Below, in pieces: positions 53,557-64,000 of a stretch of DNA of 64,000 nucleotides. The position numbers and the translations under genes were made by a program. Source of the stretch: Ornithodoros turicata. Lineage: Eukaryota > Arthropoda > Arachnida > Ixodida > Argasidae. The DNA is taken from assembly GCF_037126465.1 (NCBI RefSeq), contig NW_026999356.1, forward strand, positions 35,191 to 99,190. The letters run 5' to 3'. The notes beneath the pieces are model-generated. The model had not been told where the DNA came from, searched no databases, and was given only the letters and a program-made list of their open reading frames with translations. The number at the start of each line of letters is the position of its first letter. The first letter of the stretch is position 1.

Positions 53557-56500
53557 ATGCGCAGTTCTTTTGTAATTGCTACACTGAACGTAGTAAGTTT
53601 AGTGTCGAGTTTTCGAAAGCAGTGTGTATTGAATTTGTTGTTAGAGAAAAAAGTGGACGTTGCCTGTTTGCAAGAAACCAAAATTGCAACTTTGGAAGGA
53701 GAGATTGAAGCAGCAGAGTTTTATAAACGCCACTATCAGATTTTCTTATCCAGAGGAAGCCCAAATAGAGCCGGAACAGCGGTTTTGATAAGAAGATGTG
53801 CAGAAATAGTGGTAGTACCTGAAATTGGAAATGATCTCGAAGGACGGGTGTCCGCGGTTGATGTTTTCCTAGGGAAAAGACTGGTTCGCGTCTTATCAGT
53901 TTACGCGCCAACAAATGTAACCGATAGAACGAAGTTCTTCCAGTCGCTGGATGGCTTTACTGACACTTCGGCGGAAATTTTGATGGCAGGAGATTTTAAT
54001 TGCACCACAAAGGACAGTGACAGACAACCCAAGCGTCGCGTGAAAGATGGAAGTGTGTCTGTACTTCGTAAGCTATGCGATACAGTTGACATTGTAGATG
54101 CATCTGAGGAATGTGACAACGGACAAGTAAACTTTACCCATTGGCAAGGAAACAGCCATGCCAGACTAGATAGGATCTATATGTCCGCCTCGCTGAAGAG
54201 GGGTCAGTGCAAGGTTGCAACTGTCCCGGTGCCATTCTCGGATCATGCTTTGGTTGCGACTACTATTTCCCTGGGAAAGAGCGAAGTTCGGCAGATGAGT
54301 GGGCAGGGCCATTGGAAGTTGAATGAGGAGCTTCTAAAAGATGAAACATTTTGCCATAGGATCGCTTCAGAGCTTAGCCACATGTTGCAGTCAGAGGCAT
54401 GTGATGCTTGTACGTGGGAGAAGTTCAAGTTGAAGGTGCAAAGGGTTGCCAAAGAAGAAGGCGAAAGGAGGAAGAGAGAGGAGGATGAAGAGAGGAAGGC
54501 TTATAAAAATCTTCTTTTGAAGTTGGTGCAGGAGGAAGAAGCAAATCCAGGGAGCTTTGTTGATGAGATAAAGAAGTGCAAGGAAGAGTACCTCAGAATC
54601 CTCCAGAAGAGATACAGGGGAGCGGTGGTTCGGAGCAGGGAGCAGGCTCTCGCTGCAGATGAACAGCCTTCGCGGGTCTTCTTGACAATGGAGCGCAAGC
54701 ATGCTGAACGAAAAACGACCAGAAGACTGAAAGGCATAGCAGGCGTCATTGAGGAGGAAAGGGAAATTGAAAGAATATTTGTCGACGAATACCAAAGACT
54801 TCTCAGTAATGAAAGAACGCGGGATGCAGGCACACTCGCGGAAGTGATCTGGACTGCAACAGTACCGACAGGAGTAAGAGATCAAATGAATACTGTGATT
54901 GAAGCCGACGAGATAGCTGCAGCGATAAGAAGTATGAAAAAGAATAAAGCGCCTGGTCCGGATGGCATTGGAAACGCCTTTTATCAAACCTTTTGTGATC
55001 AAGTAGCTGGAGTATTGGAAAATGTATATGCTGATGTATACAAACGGAAGTTACTTCCGCCGTCTTTGAGAAAAGCGCATACCGTGCTCCTGCCAAAGAA
55101 CAACTGTGCAGTTCCTACAGTAAGTGACTTCAGACCCATCAGCTTGCTCTGTAGTGATTACAAAATCCTTGCCAAGATCTTAGCGAAAAGACTGCAATTG
55201 GGGCTCAGGGAAGTGATTGGAAGCCACCAGGCATACGGCTTAAAAGGCAGATCGATCACCGAACATTTGCATATTATGCGGACAGTGTGGGAATGGGCAG
55301 AAATGACTGGCACGCCGCTCGCCGTATTGCAGGCAGATCTGAGCAAGGCTTTCGATCGGGTTAAACACGAATATTTGTTCGAGTTGCTGAAACAATGCCA
55401 GGTTGGAGAATATGTGTTCAACTGGGTTAAACTGTGCTACAGAGAACTTACACTAAGTCTGGTAGTGAACGGCAGGATAACGGAAAGCATCCCCGTGCGA
55501 GCATCTGTTCGTCAGGGATGTCCCCTCTCTCCTACGTTATTTGCAATGTATATTGAACCCCTGTGCAGACGTATATTACAGGACACTACAGTGATTGGCC
55601 TGAGAACGCCTACAGTAGAGGTGAAAGTGTTGTGCTACGCCGATGACCTGGCTGTGATTTGTTCTTCCAAAGAACAAATAGGAAAGGTGCTTCGTCATGT
55701 GGGTGAATTTTCCAGAGCTTCGGGTGCGGTGCTGAATATAAAAAAGACTAAAGGCTCGTGGCTAGGCGACTGAGGGACGACCCCTGTCAACTTCATGGAA
55801 GTCACTTTTGAAGTGGGGAGGCTTAAGTATCTTGGAATTGTGTTAGACCGAGACGCTCCTATCGGGTCATCATGGACATCCCGCCTGGGAGCGGTGCGTG
55901 GGAAGGTGGCAGGAATTCGGGGGAGGTCGCTGACCTTTTTAAATAGGGCGTACCTTTCTAATGCTGTTTTGTATCCAGTGCTGTGGTATGTGGGTCAGGC
56001 AGCGCCGTGTAACGCCCAGGTGATTGGGAATGTGCACAGGATCTTTGCCCAGAACATTTGGAATTCATCCTTCGAGAGAATGGCCAGGAACAATTTGTTT
56101 CGAGGTCTAAAGATGGGTGGATTTGGCCTAGTGAATCTTGAAGTGAAAATCTTGGTGCATCGATTCATGTATTTTCGTAATGTGCGCAGCCCGCTCTTAC
56201 GGTGGGCCATGCAAACTTTAGGTACTTGTTATCTTGGAGAATGGACGGTATCATCCTGGTATGGCCGGGGTAGAAGTGCAGGGAAAGTGAGTGCCTTTTA
56301 TAAGGAGATAGCTTACGCTGTGCGTTTTCTGACTCTGCGGTTTTCATGGGATTACCTAGTAGGAGTTAAGCGAAAGACTCTGTACTGGGCGGTGATGGAG
56401 AATGTTTGCCCGGTACCCATATATTGGAGTCCGACGGCGGGTAAAAGGCAGGCAAATGTAATGGCTAGGCTAAGGCATTACTCGGTGGCGCAGTACGTAA

Positions 56501-56964
56501 AAAACACTTTCATAGGATTGTTGACGGAGACCCTTCCAACAAACAAATGGTTACTGAACAAGGGTTTCCTAGTGATGTCGACGAAGTGCTACTTCTGTTC
56601 AGCGGAAGAGACGGTTCGGCATCTATTTACAGAATGCAGAAATGCTATATGTATTTGGTCAGATATTGAGAAAGCTCTGGGGCAGAGGTTGGATGTGACA
56701 TGGGAGAGCCTTAAATATCTGCGTCCAATACAGAGCATGCCTAGACAAACCGCGGAAGTCATCTTGTTGCTTGGAATCCAAGCAATCTGGTCAGACCGTA
56801 ATGACAAGGCAGATGGTAGAGCGAGAAACAAGAGTCATTGGGAATATGTTGCCCAGGTAGCGCAGTGGACTCTTAGCTTGATGGACACAGACAGGGGTGG
56901 AGCAATGGATCTCCCGACACTTCAGAAATGTCTGAGTAATCCGTGGGAAAAAACTGTGCTGTAA
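53557..56964 (+). pseudogene. D ORF2: endonuclease-reverse transcriptase, single in-frame TGA
   Basis: The frame spans 1136 codons and is open except for TGA at codon 739 (55771-55773), in WLGD-stop-GTTP where relatives have Trp. Endonuclease: QETK (Glu40), SVYAPTN, GDFN (145-148), THWQG, ARLDRIYMS, SDH (228-230). RT: NKAPGPDGIGNAFYQ, FRPISLLCSDYKILAKILAKRLQ, DLSKAFD, VRQGCPLSPTLF, YADD (694-697). C-terminal CCHC: C1011, C1014, H1022, C1027, the same spacing as in B. The stop falls after the catalytic motif, so a truncated product would lack the CCHC and C-terminal region. It could be one G-to-A change, readthrough, or a base error. Confidence 0.93.
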
Positions 56965-57104
56965 CGTGAACTGCGGGTGCCTCGCGTGGCACTAGTAGTT
57001 GAAGCTACGCTAGCAGTAATAGCGTACGGCCACCACAGTCTGGGTGACCTTTTATGATGTAATGGTTTTAATGTAGCGACGTAAATAAAGGAAAAAAAAA
57101 AGAA

Positions 57105-57394
57105 CGTCCAGATAGCTCAGTTGGATCGAGGTCATATACCCATGCAAACACATGGGTTGAAGGATTAGCTAGTTCGAATCCACGGTAGGCATAGCTTTTT
57201 TTCATGTGGTAGTTTTGATGCCTTTTTTCTAAATCATTTCCATTTTAATTGTTCGAATCAGTTGACGCCCTCTCCCTTTGGTAATTCTAATTACGACGAC
57301 CTATACGACTCCTTCACACCGCGATCCTATAACGCACCATTCTGGATAGAATTCAAAGACGAAATATCGTCCCGTCCAGATAGCTCAGTTGGAT
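57105..57394 (+). repeat. tRNA-like satellite, single monomer between D and E
   Basis: One monomer, bounded by the 3' TSD of D and the 5' TSD of E (GATAGCTCAGTTGGAT, 57379-57394). A single base change gives GAGGTCATATACC. Adjacent A boxes are both occupied, as in the C-G pair. Confidence 0.95.
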
Positions 57395-57431
57395 TCTACT
57401 TCCGGCTGCGAACGAGTTCGGACGTGGTATC

Positions 57432-58617
57432 ATGAGCTCGGTTGGAGCGGTAAACAAGGCTAACCCTAGCCTGGATACAGAAGGATCTTCTGCTTCAAGT
57501 GTGCCTCAGGATTACAGAATTGTGCTTCCTGTACTACCGAAGGATTCTCTTGGATGCAATGCCATCATTATGCATGCGGATATTACCGGTAGGCCCTATC
57601 GAATTGAAGACTTTAAGCCTGCTTTAAAGAGCTTTGGCAATCCTCAAGATATCATGCAGTTCGGCGCGTACCTAATGAATCATGTCTGGCTGTTAACGAC
57701 TAGCACGCAGGATGCAAAGGACAGGATACTCCGACATAAGGAATGTGTGGTAAAAGGAAAGAGGTGCCTACTACTTGACCCGTCCCAAAGGGAACTGACA
57801 GTGAAAGTCTTCTGGATACCCTATCATGTGAGCCACTCCCAACTTCAGCTGGCATTCCAGGGCTTCGGCAAGGTATCTGATGTGCAGCGCGAGAGATGGC
57901 GCGACGACACTTTCGGGCATGTAGAATCAACAACGACAGTTGTCAAGCTTAGGTTACATGATGACGTCTCTGCCGAGAGGATTCCACATCTCATGAAAGT
58001 GGGTGGAAGCCAAGTTCTCGTGTCTGTTCCCGGGAGGCCAAGATTATGTCTCCGGTGTAGAGAAGTCGGCCACATTAGGCAGTACTGCAAAACCCCGAGG
58101 TGCACTACCTGTCGTCGTTTTGGACACCTCGCAGAAAATTGTATTCGATCCCACGCACAGATGACGCGCCCGGTCCAGGAGGACAATGCCGACGTCGTCA
58201 TGGACCAGGAGGAAACGGCTAACGCAATGAACATCCCTTCAGGGCCCACCAACGCTAGCGACGATGCTATTTTAAGTGCCCCGGCTGGCGTAGCAACGCC
58301 CGATGCGCCCGTGACTCCTTTAGAACACCAGTCACAACCTACCGATCCCAACTGCAACGCTGAACCCAGCAACAGAAAGGAACCCCCTACTAATCATGGT
58401 GCTAACCTGGACACTTTAAGCCGGCGCCCTGACACAATGGAAGTCCGAGTTGTGAGAGATGGAGGGCGATCCGAATAACACCCCTTTGGAATCGGATAAT
58501 AGGCAGCGGCCTAGTTTTAGAACCAAACGCAAGAAATGGGCAGTGCCCAATATTCCGTACGACACTCGAGATAAGGGCAGTCACCTTACTAGAGACCCAA
58601 AAGCTGCCTCACCATGA
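57432..58617 (+). pseudogene. E ORF1: RRM-like/CCHC protein, C-terminal frameshift
   Basis: Opens with MSSVGAVNKANPSLD. RRM-like regions (YRIVLPVLPKDS, AYLMNHVWLLTTS, CLLLDPSQ, VFWIPYHVSHSQL) precede two intact knuckles, CLRCREVGHIRQYC and CTTCRRFGHLAENC. The linker is Pro/Thr/Ala-rich. The annotated frame stops at 58478. The family tail (KWAVPNIPYDTRDKG...SP) lies in another frame and ends at a TGA overlapping the ORF2 ATG as ATGA (58614-58617). So a one- or two-base lesion lies at about 58440-58475. Confidence 0.87.
57457..57472 (+). promoter_or_regulatory. Conserved 5' RNA hairpin, copy in E (covarying)
   Basis: AGGCTA-ACCC-TAGCCT: the closing C-G pair of A is replaced by A-U on both sides, so the stem stays perfect. 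Confidence 0.66.
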
Positions 58618-61600
58618 AGATTACAGTTGCTACTTTCAACGTCAGAAGTCTCATAAGCAGGAAAAGGAAGCAATACCTTCTGGACATGTCATTAGCGAAA
58701 AACATCGATATCTTGTTTGTGCAAGAGACTAAGATTGATACCGACGGAAATGAGGAGGATCTCGTTCAGTTCTTCAAACAGTCTTATCAGGTTTTTCATT
58801 CTCAAGCTATACAGGGAAGCGCGGGCACAGCGGTGTTTGTGAAACGATCCATGAAGATTAAGGTCGTTCCAGATATCGGCCATGACTGCCAAGGTCGCAT
58901 CAGCTTCGTTGATTGCCTAATCCAAGGGGAACTATTACGCGTGATCTCAGTATATGCACCGAATGGAGCATGTGAAAGGAAAGACTTCTTTATCTTTTTG
59001 CGGGAATTTGTGAATGTCCCGGGCAAAGTTCTGCTAGCGGGAGATTTTAACTGTGTTTTGTCGGCTGCTGATAAAACTTCACACACATCGTGGAAGGACG
59101 CCGGATCAACGGAACTGAGCAAGTTATTGTACGAGAACAACCTAGTTGATGCAGCAAATGGTATACGGAATAACACCTTCCGTTTCACGCACTGGCAAGG
59201 AAGCTCGCATGCACGACTGGACCGGCTATATCTGTCTGCGGAGATCGATGTCACCGGTAGCCGATATGTCGTCGAACCCTCCAGCTATTCAGATCACGGC
59301 ATGGTGCTTCTGACTTTTGCTGTGACACCTGAGAGAACCACGCAGTCACCAAGGAACACTCCTTGGAAGTTCAACGAAGCATTGCTGGAGGACGAAGGTT
59401 TTTGGTCTCAGGTGTCAGAGCTGTTGAACGACTATGTTGTTGCAGGAAAGATTGACGCTGTTTCATGGGAGCTCTTCAAGTGCCGTTTCACGGCTGCCGC
59501 AATCAGCGTTGGACAACTGCAGAGTCAGAGAGCGAAGTACCAGAAGAAATGCCTGGTGGACACATTGAAGCTTCTAATTCGGGAAGAAGAACGTGCACCC
59601 GGCCTATTTATAGAAGACATTCGGCATTGTAAAGATGAACTGCGGACCTTGCTGAACAGGGAGTACGCAGGAGCCGTTATACGCAGCAGAGTTCAACTAA
59701 TTGAGAGAGAGGAACGACCAGCTAAAGTTTTTGCGACATTGGAGAGGAAACACTTTTCGACGAACGCCATCACAGCAGTACAGACTGGTAACGGCATAGT
59801 ACGTGACAGCAAAGGAATTGAAGAAGCTTTTGTTAAAGTGTACAAAGATTTGTTAGCGCCTTCGTCAAACCCAGTGAATGAACTGAACACACGCCTATTC
59901 GCACAAGTTCCTAAGGTTCCGGATGAAGTTAAAGATAGATTGCAGGAAGAAATCAGTGTTGAAGAAGTACTCTGGGCCATCAAAAAGCTGCCAGCTAGGA
60001 AATTCCCGGGCCTGATGGCATTGGGACAGCCTTCTATAAGCTGTTCAGCGAGCGTCTAGCACCCATCCTGAAAATCGTTTTCGATGACATCTACAAAAGG
60101 AAGCTCCTCCCTCCTTCAATGAGGCAAGCCCATGTAGTCCTTATCAGGAAGAAAAAGAAGGCGTGTGAAGCTACCGATGTCAGCGACTTCCGACCGATCA
60201 GTCTGCTGTCCACTGAATACAAGGTTCTTGCTAAGATCTTGGCAAGACGCCTGGAGATAGGACTGTCTTCCGTAGTCGGGACGCATCAACCTTATGGTTT
60301 TAAAGGCCGCTCACTAGTAACGAATCTTCACCTGATGCGCACAGTATGTGAAGTAGCAAACGCACTCCAAAAGGCGCTAGCGGTACTTCAGATCGATCTC
60401 AGTCGCGCGTTTGACAGAGTACTACATGGCTTTCTTTTTGCACTCCTCAAGTGGTGTGATGTGGGCGACTATATGGAGGGCTGGATAAGAACGTGCTACA
60501 GAGAGCTAACGGCTACACTACTCATCAACGGCAACCCGAGCGCGCCTATCCCCGTGAAGCAGTCAGTACGGCAAGGTTGTCCCCTGTCTCCTATTCTGTT
60601 TGCGCTGTACTTAGAGCCGCTATGCAGGAACCTCATGGCCGACAAGAGGATCAAAGGCCTTGAAACGCACGGGGGTAACTTGAGCGTTCTCTCCTATGCG
60701 GACGATATAGCGGTCATCTTCTCTGCGAGGGATCAGGTCGAACTCATTCTCGAGCACGTCGCTACCTTCTGTGAAGCGTCCGGCGCCAGCATTAACCTAG
60801 AGAAAACCTCTGGAGCCTGGCTAGGGCCCTGGGATACAGCGCCTGAGCACTTCTCTGGAATCACATGGGACAAGACGATCAAGAGGTATCTCGGCATCAC
60901 CTTCGATCCCACGACGCCTCTGACTGAACAGTGGAGTCCACATATCAACCATCTTCGAGCTCCGCTCCTGAAGTGGGCTGGAAGGAACACGTCTTTCTTA
61001 ACGAGATCGTTCATCTGCAATACTGCAGTCTATCCAGTGTTCTTCTACCATGCCCAGGTCACACCGTGTCCAGCATCATGTGCGCACCGCGTGCGTAGGA
61101 TCTTCGCTGTCTTCATCTGGAACTCGCCAATGGAGAGGATGAGAAGAACTAACATATTCCACTCCATACAAGGGGGTGGATTTGGATTGGTCAACGTAGC
61201 TGTCAAGCTTTTAGTCCATCGTTTTCTCTACTTTCGGAAAAAGAAGCACGGTGTCCTGCAGTGGGCTTTTCAGACGCTTGGCTGTGTCTTCACACCCGCA
61301 TTCACAGTGACGACGGCGAACCCTCCGAAGCGTAAGATGGGTCTCGCTTTCTACAGGGAAGTAGCTCAGTCTGTTAACTTCTTGAAGGATATGTTCTCCT
61401 GGAGTATCTAATCTCGGTTAAGCGTCAGAAGTTGTACTGGGATATGATCAACAGTTTGTTTCCTGCACCGTTGTATCGAAGCAACTATCCAGGGAGAGAG
61501 CAAGATATGGTCCTTAAGAATGTGAAGAAACTGCCAGTATCCACAGGTACCCAGAGGTTTTTTACATTATTTCACACTGAGACCCTGCCGGTCAAGTCAT

Positions 61601-62094
61601 GGCTGATAAAGAAGGGCTTCACGGTTCCGTGGTCCAACAAATGCGACATGTGTTTCGCGGCAGGGGAGGATCTGCCTCACACTTTCCTGGGATGCAGAAA
61701 TGCTGTACAGTTTTGGGGCTTTCTGCGTACAACTTTTGGTATCGAGGAGGAACTCACGTGGATTCGTCTGAAGTTCCTTGAAGTTGCAACGGAGTGCAGC
61801 GTCGGCCTAAGCCTTCTGTGCCTCCTTGGCCTGCACGTACTGTGGATTCATCGCATGGACATTGCAAATGGCAGGTCTCATTCGCGAATTCCGCTCGTCC
61901 TGCTCGTAACTAAGATCAACTGGTCTGTGAGTGTATTACAGGAGCGCGGCGTCGGCGACGACGACCTCCTACGCAGTGTAATTAACTTGCGCGATACATT
62001 GTGCAACTCATTCCCAGAAGAGCTGAGAGTGTCCCTCCGCCCCGTCGATTTTAGTAGCAGCGACTCTTGCATACAGCTCATGGCTCCTTATTAA
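58614..62094 (+). pseudogene. E ORF2: endonuclease-reverse transcriptase, two one-base deletions
   Basis: Begins MKITVATFNVRSLISRKRK. Endonuclease: QETK (Glu38), SVYAPN, GDFNC, THWQG, ARLDRLYLS, SDHG. At about 60013 one base is missing in the (K)FPG-PDGIG motif, ending the first frame at 60059. The second frame carries FRPISLLSTEYKVLAKILARRLE, DLSRAFD, VRQGCPLSPILF and YADD. At about 61403 one base is missing in FSWEYL, ending the frame at 61411. The third frame (KLYWDMINSLFP) includes the CCHC CDMCFAAGEDLPHTFLGC and ends at 62094. Two short deletions would be compatible with decay or consensus errors. Confidence 0.9.
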
Positions 62095-62177
62095 GTTGAG
62101 GACTTCTTGATAACTTTCCTGTGACAGTCATCTGGAGTGACCACAAGGACTGCTCATTGTGAGGTGGTTTTAAGTGT

Positions 62178-62201
62178 ACGACGCCAAAGAGATGGTGTCG
62201 T
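62178..62201 (+). other. 3' UTR hairpin of element E
   Basis: ACGACGCCA-AAGAGA-TGGTGTCGT pairs over 9 bp with one G-U, about 32 bp from the A tail. It is a candidate structure for 3' recognition by the RT; no covariation is available from other copies. Confidence 0.5.
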
Positions 62202-62233
62202 GTTGAAAATTTTAATGGAATAAAAAAAAAAAA

Positions 62234-64000
62234 GATAGCTCAGTTGGATCGAGGACATATACCCACGCAAACACATCGGTTGTAGGATTAGCTAGTTCGA
62301 ATCCAAGGTAGGCATAGTTTTTTTTCATTTGGTAGTTTTGATGCCCTTTTTCTAAATCATTTCCATTTTAATTGTTTTAATCAGGTGAAGCTCTCTCGCT
62401 TTGGTAATTACAATTACGACGGCTTGTACGAAGGCTTGTACGACCGCTTCACAGCGCGATCCTATACGCACCATTCTGAATAGAATTCAAAGACGAAATA
62501 TCGTCCCGTCCAGATAGCTCAGTTGGATCGAGGACATATACCCATGCAAACACATGGGTTGTAGGATTAGCTAGTTCGAATTCAAGGTAGGCATAGCTTT
62601 TTTTCATATGGTAGTTTTGATGCCTTTTTTCTAAATCATTTCCATTTTAATTGTTCGAATCAGGTGAAGCTCTCTCCCTTTGGTAATTCCAATTACGACG
62701 GCTTGTACGAAGGCTTGTACGACCGCTTCACAGCGCGATCCTATACGCACCATTCTGAATAGAATTCAAAGACGAAACATCGTCCCGTCCAGATAGCTCA
62801 GTTGAATCGAGCACATATACCCATGCAAACACATGGGTTGTAGGATTAGCTAGTTCGAATCCAAGGTAGGCGTAGCTTTTTTTCATATGGTAGTTTTGAT
62901 GCCTTTTTTCTAAATCATTTCCATTTTAATTGTTCGAATCAGGTGAAGCTCTCTCCCTTTGGTAATTCCAATTACGACGGCTTGTACGAAGGCTTGTACG
63001 ACCGCTTCACAGCGCGATCCTATACGCACCATTCTGAATAGAATTCAAAGACGAAATATCGTCCCGTCCAGATAGCTCAGTTGGATCGAGGACATATACC
63101 CATGCAAACACATAGGTTGTAGGATTAGCTAGTTCGAATCCAAGGTAGGCATAGCTTTTTTTCATATGGTAGTTTTGATGCCTTTTTTCTAAATCATTTC
63201 CATTTTAATTGTTCGAATCAGGTGAAGCTCTCTCCCTTTGGTAATTCCAATTACGACGGCTTGTACGAAGACTTGTACGACCGCTTCACAGCGCGATCCT
63301 ATACGCACCATTCTGGGTAGAATTCAAAGACGATATATCGTCCCGTCCAGATAGCTCAGTTGGATCGAGGACATATACCCATGCAAACACATGGGTTGTA
63401 GGATTAGCTAGTTCGAATCCAAGGTAGGCATAGCTTTTTTTCATATGGTAGTTTTGATGCGTTTTTTCTAAATCATTTCCATTTTAATTGTTCCAATCAG
63501 GTGAAGCTCTCTCCCTTTGGTAATTCCAATTACGACGGCTTGTACGAAGACTTGTACGACCGCTTCACAGCGCGATCCTATACGCACCATTCTGGTAGAA
63601 TTCAAAGACGATATATCGTCCCGTCCAGATAGCTCAGTTGGATCGAGGACATATACCCATGCAAACACATGGGTTGTAGGATTAGCTAGTTCGAATCCAA
63701 GGTAGGCATAGCTTTTTTTCATATGGTAGTTTTGATGCCTTTTTTTCTAAATCATTTCCATTTTAATTGTTCGAATCAGGTGAAGCTCTCTCCCTTTGGT
63801 AATTCCAATTACGACGGCTTGTACGAAGACTTGTACGACCGCTTCACAGCGCGATCCTATACGCACCATTCTGGGTAGAATTCAAAGGCGATATATCGTC
63901 CCGTCCAGCTAGCTCAGTTGGATCGAGGACTTATACCCATGCAAACACATGGGTTGTAGGATTAGCTAGTTCGAATCCAAGGTAGGCATAGCTTTTTTTC
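62234..64000 (+). repeat. tRNA-like satellite array 10 (about 6.5 monomers, runs off the window)
   Basis: Monomers of about 277-280 bp with CTTGTACGAAGGCTTGTACGACCG or CGAAGACTTG. They closely resemble the first-array subtype but have the duplicated TTGTACGA segment. Some have GAATAGAATTC, GGGTAGAATTC or GATATATCG changes. The tRNA-like units are on the plus strand, with A and B boxes mostly intact. No gene. Confidence 0.96.

Larger units (their letters stand above)
52297..57104 (+). mobile_element. Non-LTR retrotransposon D, full length, one stop from intact
   Basis: A 16-bp TSD, CGTCCAGATAGCTCAG, lies at 52281-52296 and 57105-57120. The 4808-bp element has a 43-bp 5' UTR (CACTTCCGG), an open ORF1, an ORF2 whose only defect is an in-frame TGA, a roughly 140-bp 3' UTR with TGGTTTTAA (57063-57071) and AATAAA, and an A-rich tail. 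It is the best preserved copy of the window and the natural reference for the group's organisation. Confidence 0.95.
57395..62233 (+). mobile_element. Non-LTR retrotransposon E, full length with three frame breaks
   Basis: The 16-bp TSD GATAGCTCAGTTGGAT lies at 57379-57394 and 62234-62249, a register 6-7 nt further into the unit than that of A-D. The 4839-bp copy has a 37-bp 5' UTR with CTTCCGG, ORF1, ORF2, and a 3' UTR holding TGGTTTTAA (62165-62173), a 9-bp hairpin (62178-62201), AATAAA and an A12 tail. GGAT at the 5' junction belongs equally to target and element (compare GGATTCTGCTTCCGG in F), suggesting microhomology at the 5' junction. Confidence 0.94.

Noticed and set aside
52303..55421. 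Long antisense ORFs within D (for example 210 and 203 codons)
   Set aside because: They are shadows of D ORF1 and ORF2 and are biased in composition accordingly.

Overview
The window is eukaryotic, non-genic, repeat-dominated DNA from an animal genome. An arthropod such as a tick is plausible from the element types, but nothing in the sequence proves it. I see no host protein-coding gene and no prokaryotic feature. A 100-base run of N (30650-30749) is an assembly gap that divides the window into two halves.

The background is a roughly 268-bp tandem satellite, about 85-90 monomers in total. Each monomer carries a tRNA-like RNA polymerase III unit: an A box (TAGCTCAGTTGG), a B box (GTTCGAATCC, 47 nt downstream) and a T7 terminator-like run. 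The unit reads on the minus strand left of the gap and on the plus strand right of it. The many 60-70 codon ORFs inside the monomers are by-products of the repeat, not genes.

Nine APE-endonuclease non-LTR retrotransposon copies of the L1/Tx1 group lie in the satellite: F (7713-11157), A (11995-15260), B (17215-22190), C (24900-30321) and G (3' end only, 30603-30649) on the minus strand; B' (33046-37471), A' (43675-46921), D (52297-57104) and E (57395-62233) on the plus strand. Every preserved junction falls in the same A-box half of the tRNA-like unit, always in the tRNA sense, with 15-19 bp target-site duplications. Complete copies are about 4.8-5.0 kb. They have a very short 5' UTR, an ORF1 (RRM-like regions plus two CCHC knuckles), an ORF2 (endonuclease, reverse transcriptase, CCHC) that overlaps or nearly abuts ORF1, a short 3' UTR and an A-rich tail. 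The proteins are diverged enough to represent several families sharing one target. B has an uninterrupted ORF2, A' an uninterrupted ORF1, and D is broken only by one in-frame TGA. All six copies with a preserved 5' end share a 6-bp stem with a 4-nt loop at the start of ORF1; its base pairs covary between families, so it is probably a functional RNA structure.

Secondary insertions are an 818-bp hAT element (23590-24407, 8-bp TSD), a 616-bp TTAA-flanked MITE inside C (28461-29076), and a 5'-truncated L2/CR1-like LINE (40533-42949). A and A' are near-identical, share frame breaks and an unusual 3' truncation, and with B and B' form an inverted arrangement around the gap. This is either a real inverted duplication or a scaffolding/haplotype artefact. 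A non-repetitive island (30750-32926) lies right of the gap and shows no recognisable gene.
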